From: Aradus depressus
Taxonomy: Eukaryota > Arthropoda > Insecta > Hemiptera > Aradidae
Reading direction: 5' to 3'
DNA: 64,000 nt
Assembly (NCBI GenBank): GCA_963662175.1
Contig: OY759217.1
Span: 15,068,562-15,132,561 of the forward strand
Below are positions 23,037-32,484 of this stretch, piece after piece. The number at the start of each line of letters is the position of its first letter. Position 1 is the first letter of the stretch. A program made the translations under genes and the position numbers. Under the pieces are notes generated by a model. It worked only from the letters and a program-made list of their open reading frames with translations, was not told the origin of the DNA and did not search any database.

Positions 23037-23465
23037 TCTTCTCCAACTGTACGAAGTATAGGGGAAGTTATGGAATCAGTCGAAAATTCTATATGCAGTT
23101 TTCACAGGAGTTTCATTCATGTTTTCCGACCTTCTGATTCCCCAGAACTGTTTGTGAACTAGGTAACTCCTGACAGAATGAATGTATCGATACGAAATTT
23201 TATATGCGTATTCAGGACTCTATGAGGAAGATACCTGTGGATTTTCAGCCAAATCGACCAAAGGGAAGAGAGGATTAGGGGCGTTTTTAACACAACTGTA
23301 ATAATTGCCTTTGTAATAAATGTATTGAAAAAAAAGTTCATATTTAAATTCAAAACCCCACGAGGATGGCACATATTAATTTTCCAAGAAATCAGCCGAT
23401 GGGAAGGGGAGATAAATCACAGAAGCGGGGCCCGACTTCAAAACCCTTACAACTGCCGATATTGA
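23037..23465 (-). mobile_element. ACTTCCCC element, lacks one end
   Basis: The hairpin end (CTTCTCCAACTGTACGAAGT then ATAGGGGAAGT) lies at the left. Two subrepeats follow (TTTTCAGCCAAATCGACCAA at about 23246, diverged second one about 23375), then AACTGCCGATATTG. The TACTTCCCCAGC end is missing. Confidence 0.8.
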
Positions 23466-23483
23466 AAATAATAAATTTATATT

Positions 23484-23674
23484 ACTAAGGTATGGGTCTT
23501 CAACGAGTATATGGCATCTTAGAGGTTCGGAACCATCGCTTAACGACCCATCCGAAGAACGGTGTACTATAGGTTCTTACATCTCCCAGATAAAAAAAAC
23601 CTAAAGGCCAGTTCGCAACCCGCAATCTTGAGCTGAGTAGTCAAGCACGCTACATCTGATCTACCGGCGCCCTC
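23484..23674 (-). mobile_element. SINE-A, 5' half
   Basis: The head at the right (GAGGGCGCCGGTAGATCAG, one A-box change) and the body down to the GGTACTCGTT region are kept. The 3' third of the family is absent. Confidence 0.82.
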
Positions 23675-24088
23675 GTATGTTGATGTTGACATCAGTGAAT
23701 GAATAAGTGATTTCTTAATGTTACTTCATTTTTAATAACAGGTGGTTTTGATGAGGGCCAACATCGACCAATATTTCTTTTCTTTCTGACAAGAAGTTAA
23801 GCGTTGCATCATTTCTCGTTATTTGTAGTGAAACTCATTATGTATCTGTCATTTGCTAACAAGAACAAGAACCAAATTGTGCCCAGCTTGCCTTAAATTG
23901 GGTTACATTAGCCTTAAATTGGTCTAATTACTAACCGGTTTGTGTCGTATCGTAAATGTCTCTTTTCTTATTTTACATTCTGTGGTTTCCTGTATTTCAC
24001 TAACGTTTTAACTAACCTGTTATGTTCATATGTTGCCCTTGAAATATGGTTATCTAAATGGGAAAGCATCCAAAATATATTTTTTATC
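23675..24088. other. No gene seen; spacer
   Basis: Contains a short near-duplication, GCCTTAAATTGG, at about 23890-23920, but nothing assignable. Confidence 0.45.
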
Positions 24089-24188
24089 CCCCGCATTACG
24101 TAGTATAGGGGAAGTTTTTTAATCGGTTAGAAATGTGATGACTTTTCACTGGAATTTCACGTTTTCCAACCTCCTGATTCCAAAAAGG
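24089..24188 (-). mobile_element. ACTTCCCC element, left part of split copy
   Basis: ACGTAGTATAGGGGAAGTTT and TTCACGTTTTCCAACCTCC match the hairpin end and adjoining segment. The family sequence then breaks off at CTGATTCCAAAAAGG and resumes about 590 bp further on. Confidence 0.75.
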
Positions 24189-24774
24189 AAAAAAAAAGGC
24201 ATTAAGGCGTAGTCAAGGTCCACGCCGTAGATTTTCCGTGAAAACGTCGGGATAAAATCATTTTTCATTTTCTTTTCGATGCTGCCGTAGCTCTTTAAAT
24301 TCCTTTTGATGCGAGCTTTCCTCTGATTTGCGTTTTCTATAATTCTGCGCATATGAGACATCTTTAATTTTTTTTGCAATTTTTAATTTAATATAGATTT
24401 TTACATATATTTCGGCGAATATTTTTATTGTTTATTTGAGTCCTAGTAGTGCTCTTCAAGCTCTTTACAATGACACCCGAATCAACGACCTATCTAAACG
24501 CGTTATCACGCTACACTAATTTCTAATTTTACACAATGCTAATTCGCAACAATCAATCATCCGCCGGCACCCACACTAGCCTGATAACGTCGCAGGCAAA
24601 ACAAACACGTACAGACATGCTCTATCCATTGTGACCTCAACCGTTGTTATCGCATTATTAGTCTCGTAGTTATTATCGATTGAAATCTGACGGTATTTTG
24701 TAACACAAGCAAGTTTGACCGGCTATCACTGTGCTTAACGAGCGAATAGACGTTTTCACGTCGAAATGCATATC
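24189..24774. mobile_element. Unidentified ~590 bp insertion in an ACTTCCCC copy
   Basis: The interval interrupts one ACTTCCCC element and is compositionally distinct from it. It carries a perfect 12 bp inverted repeat, CGTGAAAACGTC at 24237-24248 and GACGTTTTCACG at 24749-24760. A 77-codon minus-strand ORF (24146-24379) overlaps it without a recognisable domain. On the minus strand a stretch near 24430 contains CAAATAAACAATAAAAATA, which could be a polyadenylation region, so a solo LTR is one possibility. A short inverted-repeat transposon is another. I cannot choose between them. Confidence 0.45.
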
Positions 24775-25115
24775 TGTCTCGACATATAATGTTATGAGTG
24801 TATCCAGAACTCCATAAGGCTCAACAAAAAAACGCTAATAACTGCTGATGTAATGAATGTATCAACATGAAAATTTATATATGAATCCTGAACACTAGGA
24901 GGACAATATCTAATCAATAATTATCTAAATTTCAACATCGAAAACATATCTTCTCATATGGTACTTAGTGTGGGGAACTAAAATTCCTGTCTGTCTGTGA
25001 ACACGATAAAATGAATGTATCAACACAACTTTGTATATGAGCGTCACGAACCCCGTGAGGTCAACGCATGTTGATTTTTAGACAATTGGCCACAGAGAAG
25101 GCGGGATTTTCAGAA
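24775..25115 (-). mobile_element. ACTTCCCC element, right part plus second fragment
   Basis: 24775-24910 continues the split copy (ATGAGTGTATCCAGAACTCC, AACTGCTGATGTAATGAATG). 24930-25115 is a further fragment in the same orientation, with a central-body region (CTGTCTGTGAACACGATAAA). Both lack ends. Confidence 0.65.
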
Positions 25116-25195
25116 AATGTATAATTTTGTATGTTCTGTATATTTTGTATGTAGAATTAAAAGTGAAAAAAAAAGATAAACCAAGATCGATAATA

Positions 25196-25385
25196 CTGAG
25201 CTCGCAGTTTGTTAACCAGAAGGGCTTGTAAGTAGAGGGGACAAGCCCAGGGAGAATTAAAGATCCCCTATCCTAGGCAACTAAACCTAAGTAGGCAAAT
25301 TTAGGAATCCCACATTAGAGTCGAGCTCACGTCCGCCAGAGCGACGAAGAGCGCTCTGTTAGTAGGCGATATGACCTCCGGGCAA
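25196..25385 (+). mobile_element. SINE-A, degenerate
   Basis: GAGCTCGCAG at the left may be the remains of the head region. From 25255 the 3' half is clear (GATCCCCTATCCTAGG, GGAATCCCACATTAGAGTCG, GTAGGCGATATGACCTC). It ends in a short A-run instead of the usual CCTAAC tail. Confidence 0.72.
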
Positions 25386-25404
25386 AAAAAAATATACTCA
25401 ATGA

Positions 25405-25888
25405 ATTAGATGTATAAACAGTTATTAAATTTTAGAGTCGGACACACATGTCATTAGTAATTAATATTATATTTTTAAAACCCCCGACACAATAAAATTT
25501 GGGGGCGGGACGACGACACACCCCCGCCAAAATCCTGATTTTATTTATTTAAATAATAAAAAAAAATTCAATCTTTGGTGTTTTGAATAAAAGTCAATTT
25601 ACTTCTTTTTTTTTTGTTCATTAGTTTTTTTTTTTTTACTGAAACCTTGCTTTTGGGAGGGACTTGGCCTTATAAACATTTGAGCTCTCTGAGATTTGAG
25701 ACGGTTCTAGCTGTAATAGAGGCCGAGATCCCCTACACAGGCTCCGGTGAAACCTAAAGATCTTGGAAACGGTATATCCGATTTCCACCAAACATGGCTA
25801 AGAACCATCTTGCAAATATCAGCTTTTGAAAGAAAAAAACCGCTTTGAAATCGGTTCAGCCGACTTGGAGCTACGATGCCACAGACAG

Positions 25889-25925
<37 letters not shown>

Positions 25926-25970
25926 AAGGTTTCAAACTTATAACACCTCTCCTTCTGCGTCGGAGGTTAA
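25405..25970. mobile_element. TTAA-ended inverted-repeat element, copy 1
   Basis: Within this repeat, AACCCCCGACAC (25481) and GCGTCGGAGGTTAA (right end) are inverted ends. The right end terminates in TTAA, the target site of piggyBac-type elements, although superfamily membership is not proven. The last ~290 bp (CTGTAATAGAGGCCGAGATC, CACCAAACATGGCTAAGA, TTGGAGCTACGATGCCACAG) match 50912-51149. The segment 25410-25470, outside the AACCCCCGAC end, also matches near 50810, so the repeated unit is longer than the inverted-repeat part. Similar sequences are very common in Lepidoptera, from general knowledge only. Confidence 0.7.
25890..25920 (+). repeat. (CA)n microsatellite
   Basis: About 15 CA dinucleotides inside the TTAA-ended element, at the position where copy 2 has only a short CACACACAGACA. 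It has therefore expanded within the transposon copy. Confidence 0.95.
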
Positions 25971-26033
25971 AAAATAATAGTAAAAAATAAGATAAATAAA
26001 TAAATATTAGGAAAAAAAATAATAATACTAGTT

Positions 26034-26653
26034 AATACAAAAGAATGAGTTGTTAATTGTAATATAAATTATCATAAATATTTTTTATAATTCTTCCAAA
26101 ATTGTCTTTTTCATGACGATTTTCAGGACATCCTAGAGTCTCAGTGTACGAAATATAAATAATAAAGAAAATTAAAAAATAATAACAATAAAGTTAAAGA
26201 ATAATAATACATAATAAATAAACCAATATAAATAAAATAAATGAGTAAATAACTATAAAGAAGTAAATAGGGAAGGGGTTCTGCAATGGACCGCAATAAG
26301 CCCTAAGGCTGTTGCTCTAATCTAACGATGTAACCGATTAATTCAATAAACAACATTCGTAATCAGAATAGAGATTGATAACAATGTAATTTGGTTACTG
26401 TGATCAAGATGGAGACTGATTACAAAGTAATTGACCACTCTAATTATAGCCACCTTTTTATTGGTTTATTTATTATGTATTATTATTCTTCAATTTTATT
26501 GTTATTATTTTTTAATTTTCTTTATTATTTATATTTCGTACACTGAGACACTAGGACGTCCTGAAATTCGTCATGGAAAAGACAATTTTGGAAGAATTAT
26601 AAAAAATATTTATGATAATTTATATTACAATTAACAACTCATTCTATTGTATT
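26034..26653. mobile_element. Foldback element 2, ~190 bp inverted arms
   Basis: Left arm 26034-26228 and right arm 26460-26653 are nearly exact reverse complements: the left arm has GAATGAGTTGTTAATTGTAA and CTCAGTGTACGAAATATAA, the right arm their complements. Only a few substitutions separate them. The ~230 bp loop has no coding capacity. A 67-codon ORF in the right arm is not supported, because the arm is AT-rich inverted-repeat sequence. Family unidentified and unlike foldback elements 1 and 3 in sequence. Confidence 0.9.
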
Positions 26654-27389
26654 TAGTTTCTAATATAAAGACCGATACACGGAAAGAGCAATTTTATAAT
26701 CTAAATATTTTTCTCATTATACTCGAAATCAAAATTTTAATTGATTGCAATTTAATTAATGCCTAACTGTGGTTATTACTGCCAGTGTAAATTGACATAG
26801 GTGTTGTAAAAGGGAGGAATAGAATTAGTATGTAATCAAGGAAAGATCCATCGGCCTCCCTCTGAGTAACAAATGGAATAGGTTGAGAACATCAGTCAAG
26901 TCTCCAGGCACGCCACCCGTATATTTAGTTATTTAGGAGGCATCGTATCACCATTAGGGGCCTCAGACACCATGAGCTCCAGGGAAAAATCAATCCAAAA
27001 GAGTGTCTGTTGCCTCGTGGCAAACATCTGGTGGTTAACATCTTATAACATTTAAGAAACCTACTTCATGTCAAAACAGAAAAAAAAATTGTTTGTATTT
27101 TTGATGGGAACATTTTTTCTGTCGCTTTACCCCTACTGAATTAAAAAAAAAAAAAAAAAAAAGAAATAGGTTATCTGTAAAAAACCAAAAAATAGACGGC
27201 GCGAATTTACTTCTTTAGACCCACAGTGTTTCTCATTTAGGATTTACAATATTAAAAGATAATAAATACATTTTTCCGATAATTTTTTAAGCCCAAATAC
27301 TCAATGATACAAAATAACTTTTATATACCTTGCCTATCCTGATCAGGAAACATCTATCGAAATGCTAAATTTCAGATTTTTTAGGCTCT
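26654..27389. other. No gene seen; spacer
   Basis: AT-rich with an A-run at about 27141-27160. No repeat family is assigned to 26654-27170. The end of this stretch may belong to the AGGGTTCC-type element whose end lies at 27456. Confidence 0.4.
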
Positions 27390-27456
27390 GAAGTTTCCGA
27401 AATGATTCGGCTGAGACAAACAGACAAGGTTCTGTTCTTTTGTACATGGAACCCTG
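27390..27456. mobile_element. AGGGTTCC-type element, one end only
   Basis: GACAAACAGACAAGGTTCTG is followed by GTACATGGAACCCTG, the outer end of the same family as the complete copy at 51610-52042. How far it extends to the left cannot be set by eye. Confidence 0.5.
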
Positions 27457-27459
27457 AAA

Positions 27460-27610
27460 AACGAAGTGCGAATCGTTATTACCAATTATTTGAGCGGGGG
27501 AAGAACATTGCCGGTGATCACCAACAGCTGTTTCTTTAGTAATTTTTTTAATTTAAGGAGGTCGGAAAAACATGAAATTCCTGGGAAACCAGAAACATTT
27601 TTTACTGATT
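27460..27610. mobile_element. ACTTCCCC element fragments in opposite orientations
   Basis: 27495-27520 is a minus-strand terminal piece (GGGGGAAGAACATTGCCGGT followed by GATCACC, outer hairpin). 27555-27600 is a plus-strand piece (GGTCGGAAAAACATGAAATT). They are probably remnants of two insertions. Confidence 0.55.
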
Positions 27611-27688
27611 GTCAACACCACCAGTGCAAAGTGGCTTCCGATTCTTAATATTCCTTCATATCAATCAAAATTTACTTCTTCGTTATTA

Positions 27689-27955
27689 CTTCCCCAGACG
27701 AAGTATAGGGTAAGGTATGAAAACGTTCAGGAATTTGATATTGAGCTTTCAACCCTGATTCCGACAATAGAAAAGAAAAGTCATGTGTTTCTGTGGAGAC
27801 GGATAACTCTGAAAAGAATGAAAGTAAGGACACGAAATTTTTAAATGTGAATCCAAAATTTCAAACTGAGGACGACATCTATTGATTTTCAGAGGAATCG
27901 ACGAAGGGGATTGCATTCAAAAACCCTAATGACGTGAAATTTTATATGTGGAACC
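27689..27955 (-). mobile_element. ACTTCCCC element, hairpin half
   Basis: Starts ACTTCCCCAGACGAAGTATA at the left, then TTTGATATTGAGCTTTCAAC, and one subrepeat (TTGATTTTCAGAGGAATCGA). The other end is missing. Confidence 0.78.
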
Positions 27956-28349
27956 ATGACCGAATAATGAAATTAGCCCAAGAAGACCACCCACGATAAA
28001 TGGATTGATGGGGGACGCTACCTGTTACAGAAGACCTCAACCCCTGGAGGGTGTCCTGCCAACCGGAAGATGAGCGTCCTCCTATTCCTGGATCCAGACT
28101 TTCCTTATTCACTCCCAATATCAAGTTTATATTCACATTATAATGGTTGTAGCCAATTATCTAATTAATTGCTCTTTTAACATCATATTAGTGACACCGC
28201 ACTAAACAAGTAACATGCTACTCAGATGAGGTAGTTGCTTTGCAAACCGGTTCTCGTTCCAAATAAATCTGTGGGAAGACGTCTTTCATTTCTATGAGAA
28301 ATCTCATCCTACAACATCTTACTATCTAACACGTATGTTTATTAAATTT
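27956..28349. other. No gene seen; spacer
   Basis: A 64-codon minus ORF (27942-28136) overlaps the end of the preceding repeat and has no recognisable features. Confidence 0.45.
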
Positions 28350-28480
28350 TACTTCACCAGCTATACGAAGTTATGTAATCGGTTAAAAATTCGATGCGGA
28401 TTTTTCATCTTTTTCGACTTTTTGATTTCAAATATTTAAAAAAAATTACTGTCTCTGTGTGTTTGTGACTGTGAAGTGTA
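28350..28480 (-). mobile_element. ACTTCCCC element, hairpin-end fragment
   Basis: ACTTCACCAGCTATACGAAG then TTATGTAATCGGTTAAAAAT and TTCGATGCGG mark the end and adjacent segment. The middle of the terminal hairpin is deleted. It breaks off after TGTGTGTTTGTGACTGTGA. Confidence 0.75.
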
Positions 28481-28697
28481 CCACAAGCTTAACATTGCAT
28501 TTGTTCTAAAACTAACTGACGAAAATTCGCAAAAACATGGTCGGGCGTGTTCGTTATATTATAGACAGCATAAATGACAGGCGCCTGAACACGGTTTTTT
28601 TTTTGCAAATTATTGTTTAATTTTTGAACGAATCCAAAGTTAATGTTTTGCAGTGAATTCGGTGTTTTGTTACCTTTAAGAGTCCACATCCTATTAT

Positions 28698-29097
28698 CAG
28701 ACGCGTATATAGCCTAACTTCTCGGAGGGGGTCATCCGGAAAAAAGTAAACACAAATTACATAATTTGTGACATCAAATCGCGTTTTTCGCGTAAATACG
28801 AGAACGCGTTGCCTGAACTATAAGAGTTATATCGAAACAATGTATAAAATAAATTTAGTGTTTTAAGAGTTCTACATAAAATTGTCAATCTTCATTTTTA
28901 CGTCAAACAGCTAATTATCGTAATATAAAATTTTTATTCAAATGATTTTGTAGTTGAAAATTAATTAATAGATAGTGATTCGAACTCAGCCAGTTTTCAT
29001 TTCACTACTTTAAATAACTAAGTTTCAAATTTCCCCATAATATCTAGTGTATCTATTTAATTGACCCCTAGGACCCCCCTCCTTGTATATGCGCCTG
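28698..29097. mobile_element. Probable hAT-like non-autonomous element, 400 bp
   Basis: The left end CAGACGCGTATATAGCC and the right end read inward, CAGGCGCATATACAAGG, are inverted. Both continue into G-rich sequence ending in GGGGTC. The flanks CCTATTAT and CCTATATA are a possible decayed 8 bp duplication (three mismatches). The CAG(A/G)CGC start fits hAT elements. The interior is AT-rich and non-coding. Confidence 0.65.
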
Positions 29098-29105
29098 CCT
29101 ATATA

Positions 29106-29579
29106 CCTATATACACATTTTCACTTTTTACTGCTTTCTAGTCGGGTTTTTATTTAATATATATTTGTTTTTTAAATTTTTTTAAACTGAGTAGCGATTA
29201 GATAACACGCTCATAGATCTCTCGATAAGAAGACATAAAAGTAAGACTTCTACAAATAAGTGTCAGAGTGCGAAAGGGAACTAGCACCTCCCCCGTCACT
29301 TTGATCCACCCTTCTGATAGTTCTCAAAGAGTCAGAAAGATTTGATGACTATTGGTCCAGTATGCCCCTTAAATGTTGATTACAAAGAGTACCTATGTAG
29401 TCAAGGCAATTTACATTATTTTCATATTTAATAATATAAATAGGATTATATGAAAAAGAAGATAGAATATGGATGTCGAAGGTAAACCACATTGAACTGA
29501 CACAGATGGTTCGAATATCCATGAGAACTGATCTGCCCCCTTAGGATGATGAGGTGGAAGTCAAGGGGAATGTATCCTG
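29106..29579. other. No gene seen; spacer
   Basis: AT-rich sequence with no assignable feature. Confidence 0.5.
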
Positions 29580-29648
29580 TGGGGTTTTATGGATCCCAAC
29601 TCCATCTATCAGAGGATACCTCAGGGGTTTCTTTACACTCTTTCCTTT
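29580..29648 (+). repeat. Shared flank I, copy 2
   Basis: GGGGTTTTATGGATCCCAAC, CTCCATCTATCAGAGG and ACCTCAGG match the flank at 18404-18466. It joins the ACTTCCCC element at TTTCCTTTTACTTCCCC in both loci. Confidence 0.7.
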
Positions 29649-29905
29649 TACTTCCCCATCTATGTTGAGTATAGGGGGAAGTTATGTAATCTGTCGATTT
29701 CAACGAAATAGGTCATGGAAAGAGGGGGGTCTTCAGAGAAGGAGCTTCCTCGCTTAACTCAAAAACTCTAATAACCCTCAATGTAATAAATGTATCAACA
29801 GGAAATTTAGCATGAGTGAACCTCTATTGACTTTCAGCCAAATCGGTAGATTGCTTTCAGAGGGAGAGAGAAAACTTAGTTGATTAATTCGCACTGGGAA
29901 AGTAC
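29649..29905 (-). mobile_element. ACTTCCCC element with both ends, short interior
   Basis: Runs from ACTTCCCCATCTATGTTGAG (hairpin end) to GATTAATTCGCACTGGGAAA followed by GTACATTG (other end). The interior is reduced to about one subrepeat. Confidence 0.8.
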
Positions 29906-30048
29906 ATTGTGATATACCGTGTGATGTATAAAAATAATACACACATTAAATTATTAATAGTAAAAAAATAATTATAATAATTACATATATTAAATATATG
30001 TAAATATAAAATAAAATAAATTTTATTTTTCCATAAAAAGAAAAATGA

Positions 30049-30770
30049 ATTAGTAAATAAATAATAAGAAACCATGTCTTTTAAAACAAACGCCAGTAAA
30101 AAAACAAAACACGGCCATCAGCTGTTTTTAGTGTGTGTAGAGAGAGTCGAGGCCTGGTTGAATGGCGACGGTCTGAGGATATGGACAGAGTGGTGTTTAG
30201 GCTTAAATTGTGATGAACTAAATAGGAGTGTATTGACGGTGAAATCGTTCCAAAAAAAAGGTACTTTTATTTGTTTATATGTACAGGATATATGCCCAGG
30301 AATATATAACTCAATTGTAGAGAATGGCCCAAAATATAAAACAAAAATATTGAATTAAGTGTTAAGAATTTAGTTTTCAAGATTTTTTTTTCTTTCGATT
30401 TTTGTTTGTTACAATGTTTAGTTTTCTTTATTTTATAATATAGTTGATTAAGAAAATAAACCCAATATTTGTTCTCAAAAATGCTATTCTATTCATTTTC
30501 TCTGTTGGCCCAGTAAAACTATTTGAAAACCTTTGGATTAGATTTAATATTTTTGTAAAATTTAGAAGACAAGATGGCATCTCTTTAGAAATCCAAATGA
30601 AAAGTTTGTTAATTGAAATTGTTTTAAAATATACTTACGTGCACTTTCTTCAAAATTGCACATCTTGAACTTTTGATGTTGTTTTAGGGCCCTTTTCGAA
30701 AAACTACTGAAGAAATCAAAATTTAGTAAAAGAAACGAGATAAAATTTCTACATGAAATGTGGTAATTCA
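30049..30770 (+). repeat. Unknown ~700 bp dispersed repeat, copy 2
   Basis: Partner of 3711-4388. Long stretches such as GGATTAGATTTAATATT and AAATGAAAAGTTTGTTAATT are identical. Compared with copy 1 it has an extra ATATACTTACGTGCACTTTC segment. Two ORFs (30074-30358, 94 codons; 30444-30668, 74 codons) are not preserved in copy 1, so protein coding is not supported. Confidence 0.75.
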
Positions 30771-32136
30771 TTGTTTATTCATTTATTCTTTTCGTTTTAA
30801 TTATTATTTAATTATTTATTGATCATTATTTGAATTATATATTTATTTTATTAATTTTACATATAACAATTTCTTTATTGTCACTATCATTTATTTAAGT
30901 TTGACACTTAACACTTAAACCTCTTCTATTATTACCACCACCGACTTTTTCAAACAATAAAACAAAGATAAACGCCCGAATATCTTTTAGCTCTTCAAAT
31001 GTGTGATAGTTACAGAATTACGTATCACTAACGGTTCAAAACGCCGAAGTTGGATGCCCCAACTACAGTTGTCGTATGTGGACGCCCGACTAACGCATTT
31101 TAAACGTTATTGATCTGTAATTCTTATTACTAAGAAACACTTGAAAATCGAATAAATATCTGATTGTTTATCTCACATGTTAACAGAAAAGACACTATAT
31201 ACACCAAGTATGTAAGTTACGGCTAAAGTGTGAACTAGTTTATAAACTAACTCAACTCTGAATTATTTTTATTTATATTAAGCTTACACTGTGTTGAATT
31301 TTTCCTGAAAATCAGATATTTACATAGTTTATTTTATTTTTTTGACCTCTTTAGTCATGTTTACTCAATTAAGTCCAATCTCATTACAGGTATATTATAG
31401 GACGCTGACGCTTGTGATGGGGCATTTTTTGTAGCTGCTTTTAATGTCAGGTTGTAGATCCAATCCAATACCTTCATCATTTATGGCCGCATTGGTCATA
31501 TCTTTTGGATTTTTTCTCAAAACTGTTGTAAGTTTTTCGATTAACAAATGTTTACATTTTCTAACTTACAAATACATTTTTGAATTGCGACAAACTATGC
31601 AATTTTGTGCAGTAAAAACCTAAAACGTGCAATTTTGCCCAAAAAGTTAAAAGCAATTTCGTGTAAAATAAAATTTATGTATAATAATCAAGATGCCTTA
31701 ATTCGTAAAAATAAATTGTTATTTAATGATTGATTTCAAGGAAACGAAAAAAAATGCAATTGCACGCGAATCCAAGCTCTATTTATAAACTATTCAGTGA
31801 TTTTATAAACTAGCCATTTTTACACTTTAGTAATGTTACTATATGTACTCCATTATTAAAACAAATATTGATAAAAATATTTACAGTAAAAGTGTACATG
31901 AGGAGAGAAAAAAAAAAGGGGGAGGAGTGTAGGTCAATATTTGATGTTCTAATGTATTCTGTAGGTTGGGGCGTGGCGGGTGTTTACCAAGGAAGAAGGC
32001 TTGAGAAGAGTCCAACCAGGGGACCTTTCTCAGGCTACTTATCCACAATTTCAGGATAACTTATCAATGGCCCATGGCTTCAATTTATCGATATGAAACA
32101 TAGGAACAGTCAATTGGCTGAGATAAAATAATATTC
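30771..32136. other. No gene seen; AT-rich spacer
   Basis: About 1.4 kb of AT-rich DNA. A 63-codon ORF near 31868-32059 has no recognisable motif. Confidence 0.5.
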
Positions 32137-32484
32137 GAGGGCGCCGGTAGCTCAGTGGTATGCGTGCTTGCCTTCTGAGCTCAAGATCGTGGGTTCGAAA
32201 CCCGACCGAGGCCTTTTAATTTATTTTATTTAGGAGGTAACATAAACTTGAGCACGCCGTCCTTCGGATGGGACGTTAAGCGATGGTCCCGAGCCTGTAC
32301 GATGTCAGGTACTCGTTAAAGACCTCTACCCTAGGTGAATAAAAATTTAGGGTAGGCAAAATTTAGGACTCCCACAGTAGAGTCGGACTCATGTCCACCA
32401 GAGTGACGAAAGAGCGCTCTGGTAGTAGGCGATATGACCTCGTAGTTAAAGCCCGGGCATGATTCATAAAACCTAACCTAACCC
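32137..32484 (+). mobile_element. SINE-A, full length
   Basis: The most complete copy. Head GAGGGCGCCGGTAGCTCAGT, B box GGGTTCGAAACC, stems TTTATTTTAT...GTAACATAAA, GTCCTTCGGATGGGAC, ACCCTAGG...TTTAGGGT and CCAGAG...CTCTGG, then GCCCGGGCATGATTCAT and CCTAACCTAACCC. Similar flanks (TAAAATAAT on both sides) suggest a target duplication. Confidence 0.93.

Noticed and set aside
30074..30358. 94-codon ORF in the unknown repeat, copy 2
   Set aside because: The reading frame is not preserved in copy 1 at 3.7-4.4 kb.
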